NCBI GenBank assembly: GCA_903935585.1
Contig: CAIZSE010000126.1
Location: 1-32,689, forward strand
Direction of reading: 5' to 3'
DNA length: 32,689 nucleotides
Origin: an uncultured Burkholderiales bacterium
GTDB taxonomy: Bacteria; Pseudomonadota; Gammaproteobacteria; Burkholderiales; Burkholderiaceae_C
Notes under the pieces: generated by a model
The model's input: only the letters and a program-made list of their open reading frames with translations
Told to the model about the DNA's origin: nothing
The model's database searches: none
Made by a program: the position numbers and the translations under genes
In this document: positions 23,775-32,689 of the stretch, one piece after another
Layout: every line of letters begins with the position of its first letter
Position numbering within the stretch: position 1 is the first letter of the stretch

Positions 23775-25393
23775 CCGAACAAAACCAAAAACAACTGGGC
23801 AAGACGCTGTGGGCCATTGCCGACCAGCTGCGTGGCTCGATGGACGCAGACGACTTTCGCGATTACATGCTGTCGTTTCTGTTCTTGCGCTACCTGTCTG
23901 ACAACTACGAGGCTGCCGCACAAAAAGAGCTGGGCAGTGATTACCCAGACATCGCGGACGATGTTTTGCAGAAAATCAATGCAAGCACACCACTTCAGGT
24001 CTGGTACGAGGAGAACTCAAAAGACATTCTTACTTTTGAGAGGCAGATGCGGCGAAAGGTGCATTACGTCATTGAACCGCAGCATCTGTGGAGCAATATC
24101 GCCAACATGGCCCGCATGCAAGACGGCGAGTTGCTGAACACGCTGCAAGCTGGGTTCAAGTACATCGAAAACGAATCGTTCGAGAGCACCTTTGCGGGCC
24201 TGTTCTCTGAGATTGATTTGGGCTCATCCAAATTGGGCAAGGGCTACAGCGAACGCAACGCCGTGCTCTGCACCGTGATTCAAAAAATTGCCGAAGGCTT
24301 GGCCGACTTCTCGACCGACATCGATGCATTGGGCGATGCCTACGAATATTTGATTGGCCAATTCGCCGCAGGCTCGGGCAAGAAGGCGGGTGAGTTCTAC
24401 ACGCCGCAGCAAATTTCAGACATCCTCTCAACAATAGTCACGCTGGACAGCCAAGAGCCCAAGACAGGGCATAAGCAAAGGCTAGAGAGCGTGATGGACT
24501 TTGCCTGTGGCTCGGGGTCACTGCTGCTGAACGTGCGCAAGCGCATGGGGCCGCACGGTATTGGCAAGATTTACGGCCAAGAAAAAAACATCACCACCTA
24601 CAACTTGGCACGCATGAACATGCTGTTGCACGGGGTGAAAGACACCGAGTTTGAAATCTTCCACGGCGACACGCTCACCAACGAGTGGGACAAACTGCGC
24701 GAGCTAAACCCCGCCAAAAAGCCATCGTTTGACGCCATCGTGGCCAACCCACCGTTTAGCCTGCGCTGGGACGCCAGCGAAGCTATGGCCGACGACGTGC
24801 GCTTTAAAAACCACGGCCTGGCGCCCAAGTCCGCGGCGGACTTTGCCTTTTTGCTGCACGGTTTTCACTTCCTCAAAGAAGAAGGCGTGATGGCCATCAT
24901 CCTGCCGCACGGTGTGTTATTCCGTGGCGGGGCAGAAGAGCGCATTCGCACCAAGCTGCTCAAAGACGGCCACATCGACACCGTCATTGGCTTGCCGTCG
25001 AACCTGTTTTATTCCACCGGCATTCCGGTGTGCATTTTGGTGCTCAAAAAGTGCAAGAAGCCAGACGATGTGTTGTTCATCAACGCGGCAGATCACTTTG
25101 ACAAAGGCAAGCGCCAGAACCAGCTGAGCGAAGCGCACATTGCCAAGATCATCAAGACCTACCAGTTCCGTGAGGAAGAGGCGCGTTATTCACGCCGTGT
25201 GGAGATGGCTGAGATTGAAAAGAACGATTTCAACCTCAACATCTCGCGCTACATCAGCACGGCGGTTGCAGACGCTGAGATTGACTTGTCGGTAACGCAC
25301 CAGCAGCTTGTCAGCATTGAAGAGGACATCAAGGCCTCCAAGGACAAGCACAACGCCTTTTTGAAAGAGCTGGGTTTGGAGTTGTTGCCTTGA
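23771..25393 (+). CDS. hsdM: Type I restriction enzyme, M (DNA methyltransferase) subunit
   Basis: HsdM transfers a methyl group from S-adenosylmethionine to N6 of adenine in the target read by HsdS, protecting host DNA. The 540-residue product has an N-terminal helical domain (HsdM_N, about 5-150), the methyltransferase fold with cofactor motif DFACGSGS at 243-250, the catalytic motif NPPF at 326-329, and a C-terminal helical tail that contacts HsdS. This is the N6-adenine, gamma class. It is the last gene of the island although it is usually first in type I loci, so its expression depends on passage through hsdR, hsdS, prrC-like and DUF1016. A hairpin follows at 25505-25524. Confidence 0.97.
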   Translation: MTEQNQKQLGKTLWAIADQLRGSMDADDFRDYMLSFLFLRYLSDNYEAAAQKELGSDYPDIADDVLQKINASTPLQVWYEENSKDILTFERQMRRKVHYVIEPQHLWSNIANMARMQDGELLNTLQAGFKYIENESFESTFAGLFSEIDLGSSKLGKGYSERNAVLCTVIQKIAEGLADFSTDIDALGDAYEYLIGQFAAGSGKKAGEFYTPQQISDILSTIVTLDSQEPKTGHKQRLESVMDFACGSGSLLLNVRKRMGPHGIGKIYGQEKNITTYNLARMNMLLHGVKDTEFEIFHGDTLTNEWDKLRELNPAKKPSFDAIVANPPFSLRWDASEAMADDVRFKNHGLAPKSAADFAFLLHGFHFLKEEGVMAIILPHGVLFRGGAEERIRTKLLKDGHIDTVIGLPSNLFYSTGIPVCILVLKKCKKPDDVLFINAADHFDKGKRQNQLSEAHIAKIIKTYQFREEEARYSRRVEMAEIEKNDFNLNISRYISTAVADAEIDLSVTHQQLVSIEEDIKASKDKHNAFLKELGLELLP

Positions 25394-25504
25394 ACAGGGC
25401 TGTCTGTGTCTGTCCGTGAAAGTTGTAACAACGGCTTGACCGTGGTCGGTGGCCAGGCTTAAAGTGGCATGGCTGACGTCGGGCAACCGATCGAAGCATT
25501 CTCT

Positions 25505-25524
25505 GGGGTGCATACATGCACCCC
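25505..25524. other. Palindrome downstream of hsdM
   Basis: GGGGTGCAT and ATGCACCCC pair perfectly around AC. It begins 111 bases after the hsdM stop and has no T-run. It could end the operon transcript in combination with Rho, or be a protein site; the 25394-25677 gap is otherwise without a gene. Confidence 0.5.
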
Positions 25525-25589
25525 GCCCATCTGAACGACACATCTTCTTTTGGGCAAGCCTTGGGGTGATCCTCCCGTGACACCCCATC

Positions 25590-25615
25590 AGCCCGACCAG
25601 TTCGCTGGTCGGGCT
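25590..25615. terminator. Hairpin with TTCG tetraloop between convergent hsdM and CBS genes
   Basis: AGCCCGACCAG pairs with CTGGTCGGGCT, 11 bp, closed by TTCG on the plus strand. The following TGTCATTT is only weakly T-rich. It most likely stops transcripts arriving from hsdM, and perhaps those of the convergent CBS gene. Confidence 0.7.
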
Positions 25616-25677
25616 TGTCATTTGGGGGTCCGGGTTTTTGCAAACAGCCGATGCAAAGCCACGCAGGCCTGGCCGCT

Positions 25678-26178
25678 TCAGGGCTCGTGTTGCGCCAGGT
25701 ACATGCTGCTGGCGTCGGCCGGACTGAACATGGGCGAGGTTCGGCTGCTTTCCAGGTCGATGCCCATGCGCAATGCCTGCGACAAGCCACTGAGCTCATC
25801 GGACAGGGTGGCCAGCAAATCGTCGATGGACAACAAGCCCATCAGCCGGCCGTTGGGCGCGGTGATGAATACCCGACGCACGCCATATTGGTTCATGGCC
25901 TTGGCCGCTTCGTGCACTGTGGCCGTGCCGGGCACCCGAATCAGATGAACGGTGCTGAACGCGCCGATGTTCTGTTCTTGCGGCGAGCGGTCTTGCGCCA
26001 GCAAATGGATGACCAGATCGCGGTCGGTCACCACCCCCACCACGCGCGTCGGGTCTTCAGGGTCGGTCAAGGCCAGTGCGCCCACATGGTGGGTGCGCAT
26101 CATCTCTGCGGCCTTGCGCACAGAAGCCTCGGCGCTCACGGTGAGGATGTCGCGCTGGCAAAGTTGGGACAGGTTCAT
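25678..26178 (-). CDS. CBS-domain pair protein
   Basis: The 166-residue protein consists of two CBS domains (about 8-60 and 73-125), which bind adenosine nucleotides and act as energy or ligand sensors, followed by a 40-residue tail. The first has ALALTDPEDPTRVVGVVTDRD, with the Thr/Asp pair that usually contacts ribose, and the second has RVFITAPNGRLMGLLSIDDL. There is no catalytic domain, so it probably regulates a partner not identifiable here. CAGGAG lies nine bases before the ATG. It follows the YebC-family gene on the same strand with 90 bases and a hairpin between, so it is likely a separate transcript. Confidence 0.88.
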   Translation of the reverse strand: MNLSQLCQRDILTVSAEASVRKAAEMMRTHHVGALALTDPEDPTRVVGVVTDRDLVIHLLAQDRSPQEQNIGAFSTVHLIRVPGTATVHEAAKAMNQYGVRRVFITAPNGRLMGLLSIDDLLATLSDELSGLSQALRMGIDLESSRTSPMFSPADASSMYLAQHEP

Positions 26179-26203
26179 GAAAAACGCTCCTGAAAACGAA
26201 ACC

Positions 26204-26226
26204 AGCCCACCTTAGTCGGGTGGGCT
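26204..26226 (-). terminator. Weak terminator after the YebC-family gene
   Basis: AGCCCACC and GGTGGGCT form an 8-bp stem with a 7-base loop, 43 bases after the YebC stop on the minus strand. It is followed by GGTTTCGTTTTC, a broken T-rich run. Confidence 0.6.
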
Positions 26227-26268
26227 GCGTGTTTCAGTGCGTTGTTTCACCCGGCACACCGAGCAGGA

Positions 26269-26982
26269 TCAGCCTGACAGCCCCACAAACACGTTTTGCA
26301 CGTCGTCGTTGTTGTCGACGGCACCCAGAAAGCTCTCGACTTCTTCCAGGTGCTCCGGGCTCAGGCTGGCCGGGTCCACCGGATTTTTGGGTTTGTAGCC
26401 CAGCTTGGCCGACACCACCGTGAAGCCGTGCGCGGGCAAGGCCCGGCTGACCAGGTCCAGGTCGGTCGCCTCGGTGATGAACACCGTCACGCCGTCTTCA
26501 TCGGCGGGTTCAAAGTCTTGTGCACCGGCTTCGATGGCGGCCAACTCCGGATCGGCGCCCGCCACAGCAGGTTCGGCCTCGATCATGCCCACATGGTCAA
26601 AGTCCCAGGACACCGAGCCCGATGTGCCTTGCTGGCCCTTGCGGAACAAAACACGCATCTCGGATGCACTGCGGTTCACGTTGTCGGTCAGCACCTCGAT
26701 CATCACGGGCACCTGGTGTGGCGCAAAGCCTTCGTAAATGACCCGTTCAAAGCTGACGGCATCGCCCAAAAGGCCGGCGCCCTTCTTGATGGCGCGCTCC
26801 AGTGTCTCTTTGGGCATGGACACCTTGCGGGCCTGCTCGACCACCAGACGCAAACGCGAGTTGGCGGCCGGGTCGGCGCCATTGCGTGCTGCGATCATGA
26901 TGTCTTTGGCCAGTCGGCCAAACAGCTTGCCTCTGGCGTCTGCTGCTTGTGCCTTGCCTTTTGCTTTCCATTGGGCGCCCAT
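26269..26982 (-). CDS. YebC/YeeN/TACO1-family protein
   Basis: The 237-residue protein belongs to the YebC family, annotated long as transcriptional regulators (PmpR). Recent work on members and on mitochondrial TACO1 points to a role in translation, helping ribosomes through proline stretches. Motifs seen: [30 protein letters not shown] and the block [15 protein letters not shown]. The N-terminus reads [10 protein letters not shown] rather than the MAGHSKWANIKHRK of classical YebC, which puts it with the shorter YeeN-like branch. It ends [10 protein letters not shown], the acidic family signature. AAGGAA lies about six bases before the ATG at 26982. A hairpin follows it, so it is probably monocistronic. 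Confidence 0.9.
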   Translation of the reverse strand: MGAQWKAKGKAQAADARGKLFGRLAKDIMIAARNGADPAANSRLRLVVEQARKVSMPKETLERAIKKGAGLLGDAVSFERVIYEGFAPHQVPVMIEVLTDNVNRSASEMRVLFRKGQQGTSGSVSWDFDHVGMIEAEPAVAGADPELAAIEAGAQDFEPADEDGVTVFITEATDLDLVSRALPAHGFTVVSAKLGYKPKNPVDPASLSPEHLEEVESFLGAVDNNDDVQNVFVGLSG

Positions 26983-27270
26983 GGGGTCTTCCTTGGTGAG
27001 GGTCTGGCGCCATGCGCGCAGACTCGGTGAAAGGGGCGCTCAACACAGAGCTGGGCGCGGTTCAGAACGGGTGCCAGTTTAATCTCCCCGGCCTTTCGGC
27101 TGAGGACAACAAGCCCTGTGAGGAGGCCGCCCTTGTTCCCAGTCAGCTAAACGGGGGTTTATTTGAGATAAAGTGACGGGCTAAACCGTCCTACAAGGGC
27201 GATTTTTGAATCGGTTCGACACACCGCCGAACGTCGGGTTCTTTTCACACCACAGACAACGAGAGTAACC

Positions 27271-29508
27271 ATGGCCGCAGAAAAATCCAAGATCATCTAC
27301 ACACTGACCGATGAAGCCCCTTTGTTGGCCACGGCTGCGTTTTTGCCCATCGTTCGCACGTTCACGGCCCCTGCGGGCATCGAAGTGGCCGAAAGCGACA
27401 TTTCGCTGGCCGGGCGAGTTTTGGGCGAGTTTTCAGACATGTTGCCGCCTGAGCAGCGTGCGCCCAACAACCTGGTTGAGCTGGGCAAGCTGACACTCAA
27501 CCCGTCTGCGAACATCATCAAGCTGCCCAACATCAGTGCTTCCGTGGGCCAGTTGGTAGCAGCCATCAAAGAGTTGCAGGCCAAAGGCTTCTCCCTGCCT
27601 GATTACCCCGAGAACGCCAAGACCGATGAAGAAAAGGCCTTGAAAGCCCGCTATGCCAAATGCACCGGCTCCGCCGTGAACCCCGTGCTGCGTGAAGGCA
27701 ACTCGGACCGCCGCGCCCCTCGCGCCGTGAAGGAATTCGCGCGCAAGAACCCCCACAGCATGGCCGAGTGGAGCCAGGCCTCGCGTTCGCACGTCTCGCA
27801 CATGCACGCGGGCGATTTTTACCACGGCGAAAAGTCCATGACCCTGGACCGTCCACGCGAAGTGAGGATGGAGCTGATCACCCAGAGCGGCAAAACCATC
27901 GTCCTCAAACCCAAGGTGTCCTTGCTGGACCGTGAAGTCATCGACAGCATGTTCATGAGCAAGAAAGCGCTGGAAGAGTTTTACGAAAAAGAAATTGAAG
28001 ACGCGCGCAAAACCGGCGTCATGTTCTCGCTGCACGTCAAAGCCACCATGATGAAGGTGTCCCACCCCATCGTGTTCGGTCACTGCGTCAAAATCTTCTA
28101 CAAAGACGCTTTTGCCAAGCATGCCAAATTGTTCGAAGAGCTGGGCGTGAACGTGAACAACGGCATGGCCGATCTGTACAGCAAGATCACCACCCTGCCC
28201 CAGTCCAAGCAAGACGAAATCAAGCGCGACCTGCACGCCTGCCATGAGCACCGCCCTGAGCTGGCCATGGTGGACTCGGCCAAGGGCATCACCAACTTCC
28301 ACTCGCCCAACGACATCATCGTGGACGCCTCCATGCCCGCCATGATCCGCAATGGCGGCAAGATGTGGGACGCCAACGGCCGTTTGAAAGACGTCAAGGC
28401 CGTGATGCCCGAGTCGACCTTTGCCCGCATTTACCAGGAGATCATCAACTTCTGCAAGTGGCATGGCGCCTTCGATCCCAGGACCATGGGCACCGTGCCC
28501 AACGTCGGCCTGATGGCACAGCAAGCCGAAGAGTACGGCTCGCACGACAAGACCTTCGAAATCTCTGAGGACGGCGTGGCCAACATCACCGACATCAACA
28601 CCGGTGAAGTGCTGCTGTCAGAAAACGTGGAAGCTGGCGACATCTGGCGCATGTGCCAGGTCAAGGACGCGGCGATTCGCGACTGGGTCAAGCTGGCCGT
28701 GACGCGTGCCCGCAATTCCGGCATGCCTGTCGTGTTCTGGCTCGACCAGTACCGCCCGCATGAAGCGCAACTCATCACCAAGGTCAAGATGTACCTGCAC
28801 GAGCACAACACGGCCGGTCTGGAAATCCAGATCATGAGCCAGGTGCGTGCCATGCGTTACACCCTGGAGCGTGTGGTACGCGGCCTGGACACCATCAGCG
28901 CCACGGGCAACATCCTGCGCGATTACCTGACCGACTTGTTCCCCATCATGGAGTTGGGCACCTCGGCCAAGATGCTGTCGGTCGTGCCTTTGATGGCCGG
29001 TGGCGGCATGTACGAAACCGGTGCGGGTGGTTCTGCGCCCAAGCACGTTCAGCAACTGGTGGAAGAAAACCACTTGCGCTGGGATTCGCTGGGAGAGTTC
29101 CTCGCGCTGGCGGTGTCGCTGGAAGACCTGGGCCTGAAAACCGGCAACAAAAAAGCGGTTGTTTTGTCCAAGACGCTGGATGCCGCCACCGGCAAACTGC
29201 TCGACAACAACAAGAACCCCTCGCCCAAAACCGGCCAGCTGGACAACCGTGGCAGCCAGTTCTATCTGTCCATGTACTGGGCACAAGAGCTGGCAGCGCA
29301 AACCGAAGACGCCGAATTGGCGTCTCAGTTTGCGCCTTTGGCCAAAGCGCTGACCGAGCATGAGCCAAAAATTGTGGCCGAGCTCAATGCGGTTCAGGGC
29401 AAGCCCGTGGACATCGGCGGGTACTTCATGCCCGACAAGGCCAAACTGGCCGCGATCATGCGCCCCAGCGTGACCTTCAACACGGATTTGGCCAGCATGA
29501 AGGGCTGA
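27271..29508 (+). CDS. icd: Isocitrate dehydrogenase, NADP-dependent, monomeric type
   Basis: The enzyme converts isocitrate and NADP to 2-oxoglutarate, carbon dioxide and NADPH in the TCA cycle. The 745-residue chain is the large monomeric class, about twice the length of the dimeric Icd and unrelated in layout. The substrate pocket is visible as [16 protein letters not shown], with Ser134, Asn137, Arg141 and Arg147 in the same spacing as the monomeric enzyme of Azotobacter. [18 protein letters not shown] is the NADP-binding segment. The ATG at 27271 follows GAGAG by six bases. The 288-base gap upstream holds its promoter, although I could not place the boxes. A terminator follows the gene. 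Confidence 0.97.
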   Translation: MAAEKSKIIYTLTDEAPLLATAAFLPIVRTFTAPAGIEVAESDISLAGRVLGEFSDMLPPEQRAPNNLVELGKLTLNPSANIIKLPNISASVGQLVAAIKELQAKGFSLPDYPENAKTDEEKALKARYAKCTGSAVNPVLREGNSDRRAPRAVKEFARKNPHSMAEWSQASRSHVSHMHAGDFYHGEKSMTLDRPREVRMELITQSGKTIVLKPKVSLLDREVIDSMFMSKKALEEFYEKEIEDARKTGVMFSLHVKATMMKVSHPIVFGHCVKIFYKDAFAKHAKLFEELGVNVNNGMADLYSKITTLPQSKQDEIKRDLHACHEHRPELAMVDSAKGITNFHSPNDIIVDASMPAMIRNGGKMWDANGRLKDVKAVMPESTFARIYQEIINFCKWHGAFDPRTMGTVPNVGLMAQQAEEYGSHDKTFEISEDGVANITDINTGEVLLSENVEAGDIWRMCQVKDAAIRDWVKLAVTRARNSGMPVVFWLDQYRPHEAQLITKVKMYLHEHNTAGLEIQIMSQVRAMRYTLERVVRGLDTISATGNILRDYLTDLFPIMELGTSAKMLSVVPLMAGGGMYETGAGGSAPKHVQQLVEENHLRWDSLGEFLALAVSLEDLGLKTGNKKAVVLSKTLDAATGKLLDNNKNPSPKTGQLDNRGSQFYLSMYWAQELAAQTEDAELASQFAPLAKALTEHEPKIVAELNAVQGKPVDIGGYFMPDKAKLAAIMRPSVTFNTDLASMKG

Positions 29509-29528
29509 TCGACCGCGCTCACAGCCAG

Positions 29529-29563
29529 GCCACTCGGGTTGTCGCGATCCGAGTGGCTTTTTT
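29529..29563 (+). terminator. Rho-independent terminator of icd
   Basis: GCCACTCGG at 29529-29537 pairs with CCGAGTGGC at 29549-29557 and is followed by six T. It begins 20 bases after the icd stop and separates it from the convergent Hsp70-like gene. Confidence 0.9.
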
Positions 29564-29616
29564 GTGCCTGTTGACGGCTTGGGGCGGCGCTTCGGAAACG
29601 AGGGTGAGCAGTTCGC

Positions 29617-30870
29617 TCAGCGGCTGTAGGCCAGTCCCAAGGCCACGCCGCCAAACAAGTCACCTTCAACCAGCGGCACGCCCGGAAACGCGGTTTGCAA
29701 GGCATGCTGGAAAGTGCGCAAGGCCGATGAGCCACCGGTCAGGTAGATGGCATCCAGGGACGCATCGGTCAGGCTGGCGCGTTGAACACACTCGCGTGCG
29801 CAAGCCACCGTGCGGGCCATCAACCCCTGCAGGTGATCGTGCATGTCGGCCACGGCCAAAGTGGCTTGCAGACCGCGCTCGATGAGCGTGAGGTCAATCA
29901 CCGCATCGGCATCGTGCACCGAGCAATCAATTTTGGCCTGCTCGACGCTGTGTGCCATGTGGTGGCCGTGGCGCTCGGTCAGCACCTGCATCAGCCGATC
30001 GTGCAGGCGCAGGTCGCTGTAGTTGCTGCGCAAGGTTTGGGCGTGGCTGATGGCTTTGGGTTGGTATTGCCAGTGGATCAGGTGCCAGGTGGCCAGGTCA
30101 AAAAACACGCGGCTGGGCACTTCGCGCTGCTCAAGGCCAAGGTGCTTGTAGCCCAGCAAGGGCATGACCTTGGCCAGGTTGAGCTGTCGGTCGTAGTCGG
30201 TGCCGCCAATGTGCACGCCGGTGGTGGCCAGGATGTCCTGGCTCCGATCGGTGTTTTTCATGCGGTCCGGCCCCAGGCGCACCACAGTGAAGTCCGAGGT
30301 GCCGCCGCCCAGATCGACCACCAGAACGGTGCTTTCCTGGCTCAGGCGTTGTTCGTAGTCCAGTGCGGCCGCGATCGGCTCCAGTTGAAAAAACACCTCG
30401 TCAAAGCCCACCGACTGCACGGCCTGCCTCAGTGAGGCCTCGGCTTGTGCATCGCGCTCGGGGTCGTCGTCCACGAAATGCACAGGCCGCCCCATCACCA
30501 CGCGACGGGGTGCGGCGCCCAGGCTTTGGGTGGCACGCTCGCGCAGACTGGCCAAAAAAGTGCCGATGATGTCCTGAAAGCTGATCTGCTGGTGGTTGAT
30601 CTGCGTGGTTTCCATCAACAAGGGGCTGCCCAGCAGGCTTTTGAGCGAACGCATCAAGCGGCCTTCGGTGCCTTCCAGGTAATGCTTGACGGCATCGCGA
30701 CCGAAGTGGGTGCTGTGGTCCTCGGCGTTGTAGAACACCGCCGTGGGCATGGCCAGCGCCTCGCCCTCCAACGCAATCAGCCGCGCAGCGCCTTGCGCAC
30801 CGGCCCAGGCCATGGCCGAGTTGGAGGTGCCGAAATCAATGCCGAGCGTGCCGGAGGGGGAAGACATCAT
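29617..30870 (-). CDS. Hsp70-family ATPase, YegD-like
   Basis: The 417-residue protein consists of the actin-like ATPase fold of Hsp70 without the substrate-binding domain, as in E. coli YegD. Phosphate-1 is LGIDFGTSNSAMAW, phosphate-2 is VLVVDLGGGTSDFTVV, and the adenosine motif is AIYLTGGSSALRTFQ. EPIAAALDYEQ is the connect-1 region. Such proteins bind ATP, but the chaperone partner and function of YegD are not known. The start is one of two adjacent ATG codons at 30870, with no strong Shine-Dalgarno. It is transcribed alone, convergent with icd and divergent from the DUF1302 gene. Confidence 0.9.
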   Translation of the reverse strand: MMSSPSGTLGIDFGTSNSAMAWAGAQGAARLIALEGEALAMPTAVFYNAEDHSTHFGRDAVKHYLEGTEGRLMRSLKSLLGSPLLMETTQINHQQISFQDIIGTFLASLRERATQSLGAAPRRVVMGRPVHFVDDDPERDAQAEASLRQAVQSVGFDEVFFQLEPIAAALDYEQRLSQESTVLVVDLGGGTSDFTVVRLGPDRMKNTDRSQDILATTGVHIGGTDYDRQLNLAKVMPLLGYKHLGLEQREVPSRVFFDLATWHLIHWQYQPKAISHAQTLRSNYSDLRLHDRLMQVLTERHGHHMAHSVEQAKIDCSVHDADAVIDLTLIERGLQATLAVADMHDHLQGLMARTVACARECVQRASLTDASLDAIYLTGGSSALRTFQHALQTAFPGVPLVEGDLFGGVALGLAYSR

Positions 30871-31159
30871 GGATGGGGTGCGTGGACGAGGGCTTGAGCC
30901 TGAAGGTGAAAAGGCATGTCATTCAGCGACATGTTTTGAGGACCGGGCATTTTGCCACTTGGCGTGGTTCGGCCAGACCCTTCCTGACATTTGGCAAGGG
31001 GCCGCGCCATTGATTGGCGAATGTATAACAAATAAAAATATTAAAAATGATAGAGTTGTCACCACCCGCGCAGTCTGCCGATGGCAAGTTGATCACAGCT
31101 TGTGCAGTCTTCAAAACTTCATTGAGCAAGCTATCAGCCCAAATCACATCGTGAACCCC

Positions 31160-32689
31160 ATGAGAAACGCGCTGGTTTTTTCAGCCACGGTCATGGCCTG
31201 TTCGCAGGCCTGCGCCCTGGACCTCGACATGGGCCATGGCGTTCAAGGCAAATTCAATGGGGTGGTCACGCTGGGGTCGCAAATTCGCACCGAATCATCC
31301 AGCCCTGACGCCTATGCCGATTGGCCCTCCAGAGCGGTGTCCGGTTTGTCCAGGGGCACTTTGCAAGGTCAAACGGGGGGCTCCGATTTGAACTTTGGCA
31401 AGGGTGACCCGATCTCGACGGTGCTCAAGGCGGTGTTGACCCTTGATTTGAAAAAAGACAATCTGGGCCTGTTCGTCCGTGGGCATGCCTGGAAAGACGT
31501 TGCATTGGGCGAAAGAAATGCCGCCTACGGCCATTACCCCAATGGCTTCCTGCCCAACCAGCCGCTGAGTGATCAGGGCTTTGCATCCAGCGCCAGATTC
31601 AGCAACGCCGAGTTCCGTGATGTTTTTGTGCATGGGCAATTCGATGCGGGTCAAGACAAAACGCTGGGTCTGCGTTTGGGCCGTCAGGTGCTTGAATGGG
31701 GCGGCTCGGTGTTGCACACGGGCGGCATCAATGCAGGCATCCACCCTTTTGATGCTCCGTCGCTGTTGCGCCCTGGCGCAACGCCAGCCGAGGGCAAATT
31801 GCCCTTGGGCATGTTGAGCGCGAAATGGGCATCGGGCAGCCGTTGGCGCCTGGAGGCGTTTACGGCCTACGAATCCCGCGCTTCGGTGCTGCCAGGGTGC
31901 GGCACTTATTTTGATGTGGTGTCGTTCGCGCCACAAGGGTGCAATTTCGCAGCCCTGCCGAGCGCCTCAGAACAAACGCTTTTGGCGACGCAGGCTTATC
32001 TGCACCGCAATGCCGACGTGAAGGCGAAAAATGCGGGCCAGTATGGCCTGGCATGGGGCTACAAGTTCGAGCCTTGGGGCACGGATGTCACCGCTTTCGC
32101 CATGAACACGCACAGTGCCTTGCCCAGCCTGCGCATGACGGTCAATGCGTTAACGGCTGGTGTTCGGTCGGTCAATTACGCCGTTCTGTACCCGCAAGAT
32201 GTGTCTTTGTGGGGCATCAGCTTCCAGCAAAAAACCGCAGCAGCAACCCGTGTCTTCGGGGAATTGGCTTACCGGCCTAACCAGCCCATCACCTTGAACG
32301 CATTTGACGTCGTTTCTGCATTCGTTTCACGCAGCCCCAACGCGGTGTTGGCTCTGAACAAGGGCATCCTCGCCATCCCCGTGGGGGGCACTTTCGACGC
32401 AAACGACCGCTTTGGCGTGGTCACAGGCAGCTTGGGGGTGGACACGGTCTTTCCGAAAACCCTGGGGGCAGACCGTGTGGTGATGCTGGCCGAGATCGGG
32501 TTCAGCCATGTCAATGGCTTGCCTGACACCTCGTTGCTGCGCTACGGACGCCCCTTGGCCTACAACGGCGCAGCTTATGCGGGTGTGCCTGCTTGCGTGG
32601 ATGCTGTGCCTGGCAAAACATGCACCAGCGATGGCTACATTTCACCGAGTGCCTGGGGTTTGAAAATGGTGGTTTCGGCCACTTACGCC
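31160..32689 (+). CDS. DUF1302-family exported protein, C-terminus beyond window
   Basis: The frame opens at ATG 31160 and continues to the window edge: 510 codons, probably most of the protein. Residues 1-19 form a signal peptide (MRNALVFSATVMACSQACA). The mature chain has the features of the DUF1302 family: GHGVQGKFNGVVTLGSQIRT near the start, DKTLGLRLGRQVLEWGGSVLHTGGINAG and WGYKFEPWGTDVTAF later, with many alternating beta-strand segments of an outer-membrane type barrel. In many Proteobacteria it is found beside a DUF1329 gene and has been linked to sterol or lipid handling. The partner here would be outside the window. A GTG at 31151 in frame is an alternative start. The 289-base upstream gap contains AT-rich sequence around 31020-31055 suited to a promoter. 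Confidence 0.85.
   Translation, partial: MRNALVFSATVMACSQACALDLDMGHGVQGKFNGVVTLGSQIRTESSSPDAYADWPSRAVSGLSRGTLQGQTGGSDLNFGKGDPISTVLKAVLTLDLKKDNLGLFVRGHAWKDVALGERNAAYGHYPNGFLPNQPLSDQGFASSARFSNAEFRDVFVHGQFDAGQDKTLGLRLGRQVLEWGGSVLHTGGINAGIHPFDAPSLLRPGATPAEGKLPLGMLSAKWASGSRWRLEAFTAYESRASVLPGCGTYFDVVSFAPQGCNFAALPSASEQTLLATQAYLHRNADVKAKNAGQYGLAWGYKFEPWGTDVTAFAMNTHSALPSLRMTVNALTAGVRSVNYAVLYPQDVSLWGISFQQKTAAATRVFGELAYRPNQPITLNAFDVVSAFVSRSPNAVLALNKGILAIPVGGTFDANDRFGVVTGSLGVDTVFPKTLGADRVVMLAEIGFSHVNGLPDTSLLRYGRPLAYNGAAYAGVPACVDAVPGKTCTSDGYISPSAWGLKMVVSATYA

Larger units (their letters stand above)
17102..25393 (+). other. Defence island: type I restriction-modification with anticodon nuclease and DUF1016 nuclease
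   Basis: Six reading frames on one strand (hsdR, hsdS, prrC-like, a mini-ORF, DUF1016, hsdM) overlap one another and are absent of any housekeeping gene. The block sits between aroG and a CBS-domain gene. The middle (about 20200-23700) looks visibly poorer in G and C than the flanks, as expected of acquired DNA. No integrase, transposase, tRNA or flanking direct repeat was found, so the mode of arrival is not visible. Confidence 0.8.

Noticed and set aside
17040..25680. Attachment-site repeats or a tRNA at the island borders
   Set aside because: No matching direct repeats, tRNA-like fold or integrase gene could be seen at either border.
27433..28545. 370-codon minus-strand frame
   Set aside because: It is antisense to icd, whose substrate motifs are conserved.
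30923..31147. 74-codon minus-strand frame in the gap before the DUF1302 gene
   Set aside because: No ribosome site, domain or coding bias; the AT-rich part fits a promoter region better.
31295..31936. 213-codon minus-strand frame
   Set aside because: It is opposite the DUF1302 gene, which has a signal peptide and family motifs in an unbroken frame to the window edge.
1..32689. CRISPR array, rRNA, tRNA or insertion sequence
   Set aside because: No regularly spaced repeats, RNA gene signatures, or transposase frames with terminal inverted repeats were found.

Overview
The window is GC-rich (about 60% by eye) and comes from a bacterial chromosome. Short intergenic gaps, intrinsic terminators between convergent genes, a monomeric NADP isocitrate dehydrogenase, a fused indolepyruvate ferredoxin oxidoreductase, a GTP-type PEP carboxykinase and protein sequences of beta-proteobacterial character suggest Burkholderiales, most likely Comamonadaceae. 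The taxonomy is an inference; no rRNA or other marker gene is present.

Left end (1-4200): a leftward run of an exported caspase-fold protein with an EF-hand loop (cut by the window edge), a zinc-ribbon membrane protein and a small exported protein lies head to head with a second, larger exported caspase-fold protein carrying an Ala/Pro linker and a coiled coil. Central metabolism follows: pckG (leftward, with its own terminator and a hairpin in its leader), then the rightward molybdate uptake operon modABC with a terminator. A 44-residue membrane peptide, a hotdog thioesterase and a DadA-like amino-acid oxidase precede a 1193-residue indolepyruvate ferredoxin oxidoreductase, which is divergent from an Lrp/AsnC regulator. 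A DUF3237 gene starts almost on top of the DAHP synthase gene (aroG type).

The region 17102-25393 is a defence island: hsdR - hsdS - prrC-like anticodon nuclease - a 27-codon mini-ORF - DUF1016/YhcG nuclease - hsdM. Every junction in the cluster overlaps, four of the five by 4 nt or (hsdR/hsdS) 11 nt, so the genes look translationally coupled. HsdR resembles the EcoR124I/EcoprrI family (type IC), the same family whose prr locus carries PrrC in E. coli. The PrrC homologue keeps the ATPase motifs and the Arg-Glu-His triad of the tRNA nuclease. The mini-ORF between prrC and the DUF1016 gene contains a perfect 15-bp hairpin that abuts the next Shine-Dalgarno. In biological terms this is a DNA restriction system guarding a latent tRNA-cutting suicide enzyme, with a second predicted nuclease wired in.

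Right end (25678-32689): a CBS-pair protein and a YebC/YeeN-family protein (leftward), monomeric isocitrate dehydrogenase icd (rightward, terminator), a YegD-like Hsp70 ATPase (leftward), and the first 510 codons of a DUF1302 outer-membrane-type protein running off the window. No tRNA, rRNA, CRISPR array, transposase or integrase was seen. No gene-free stretch exceeds 300 bases; the longest (about 285 bases each, at 25394-25677, 26983-27270 and 30871-31159) are described in the features or findings.
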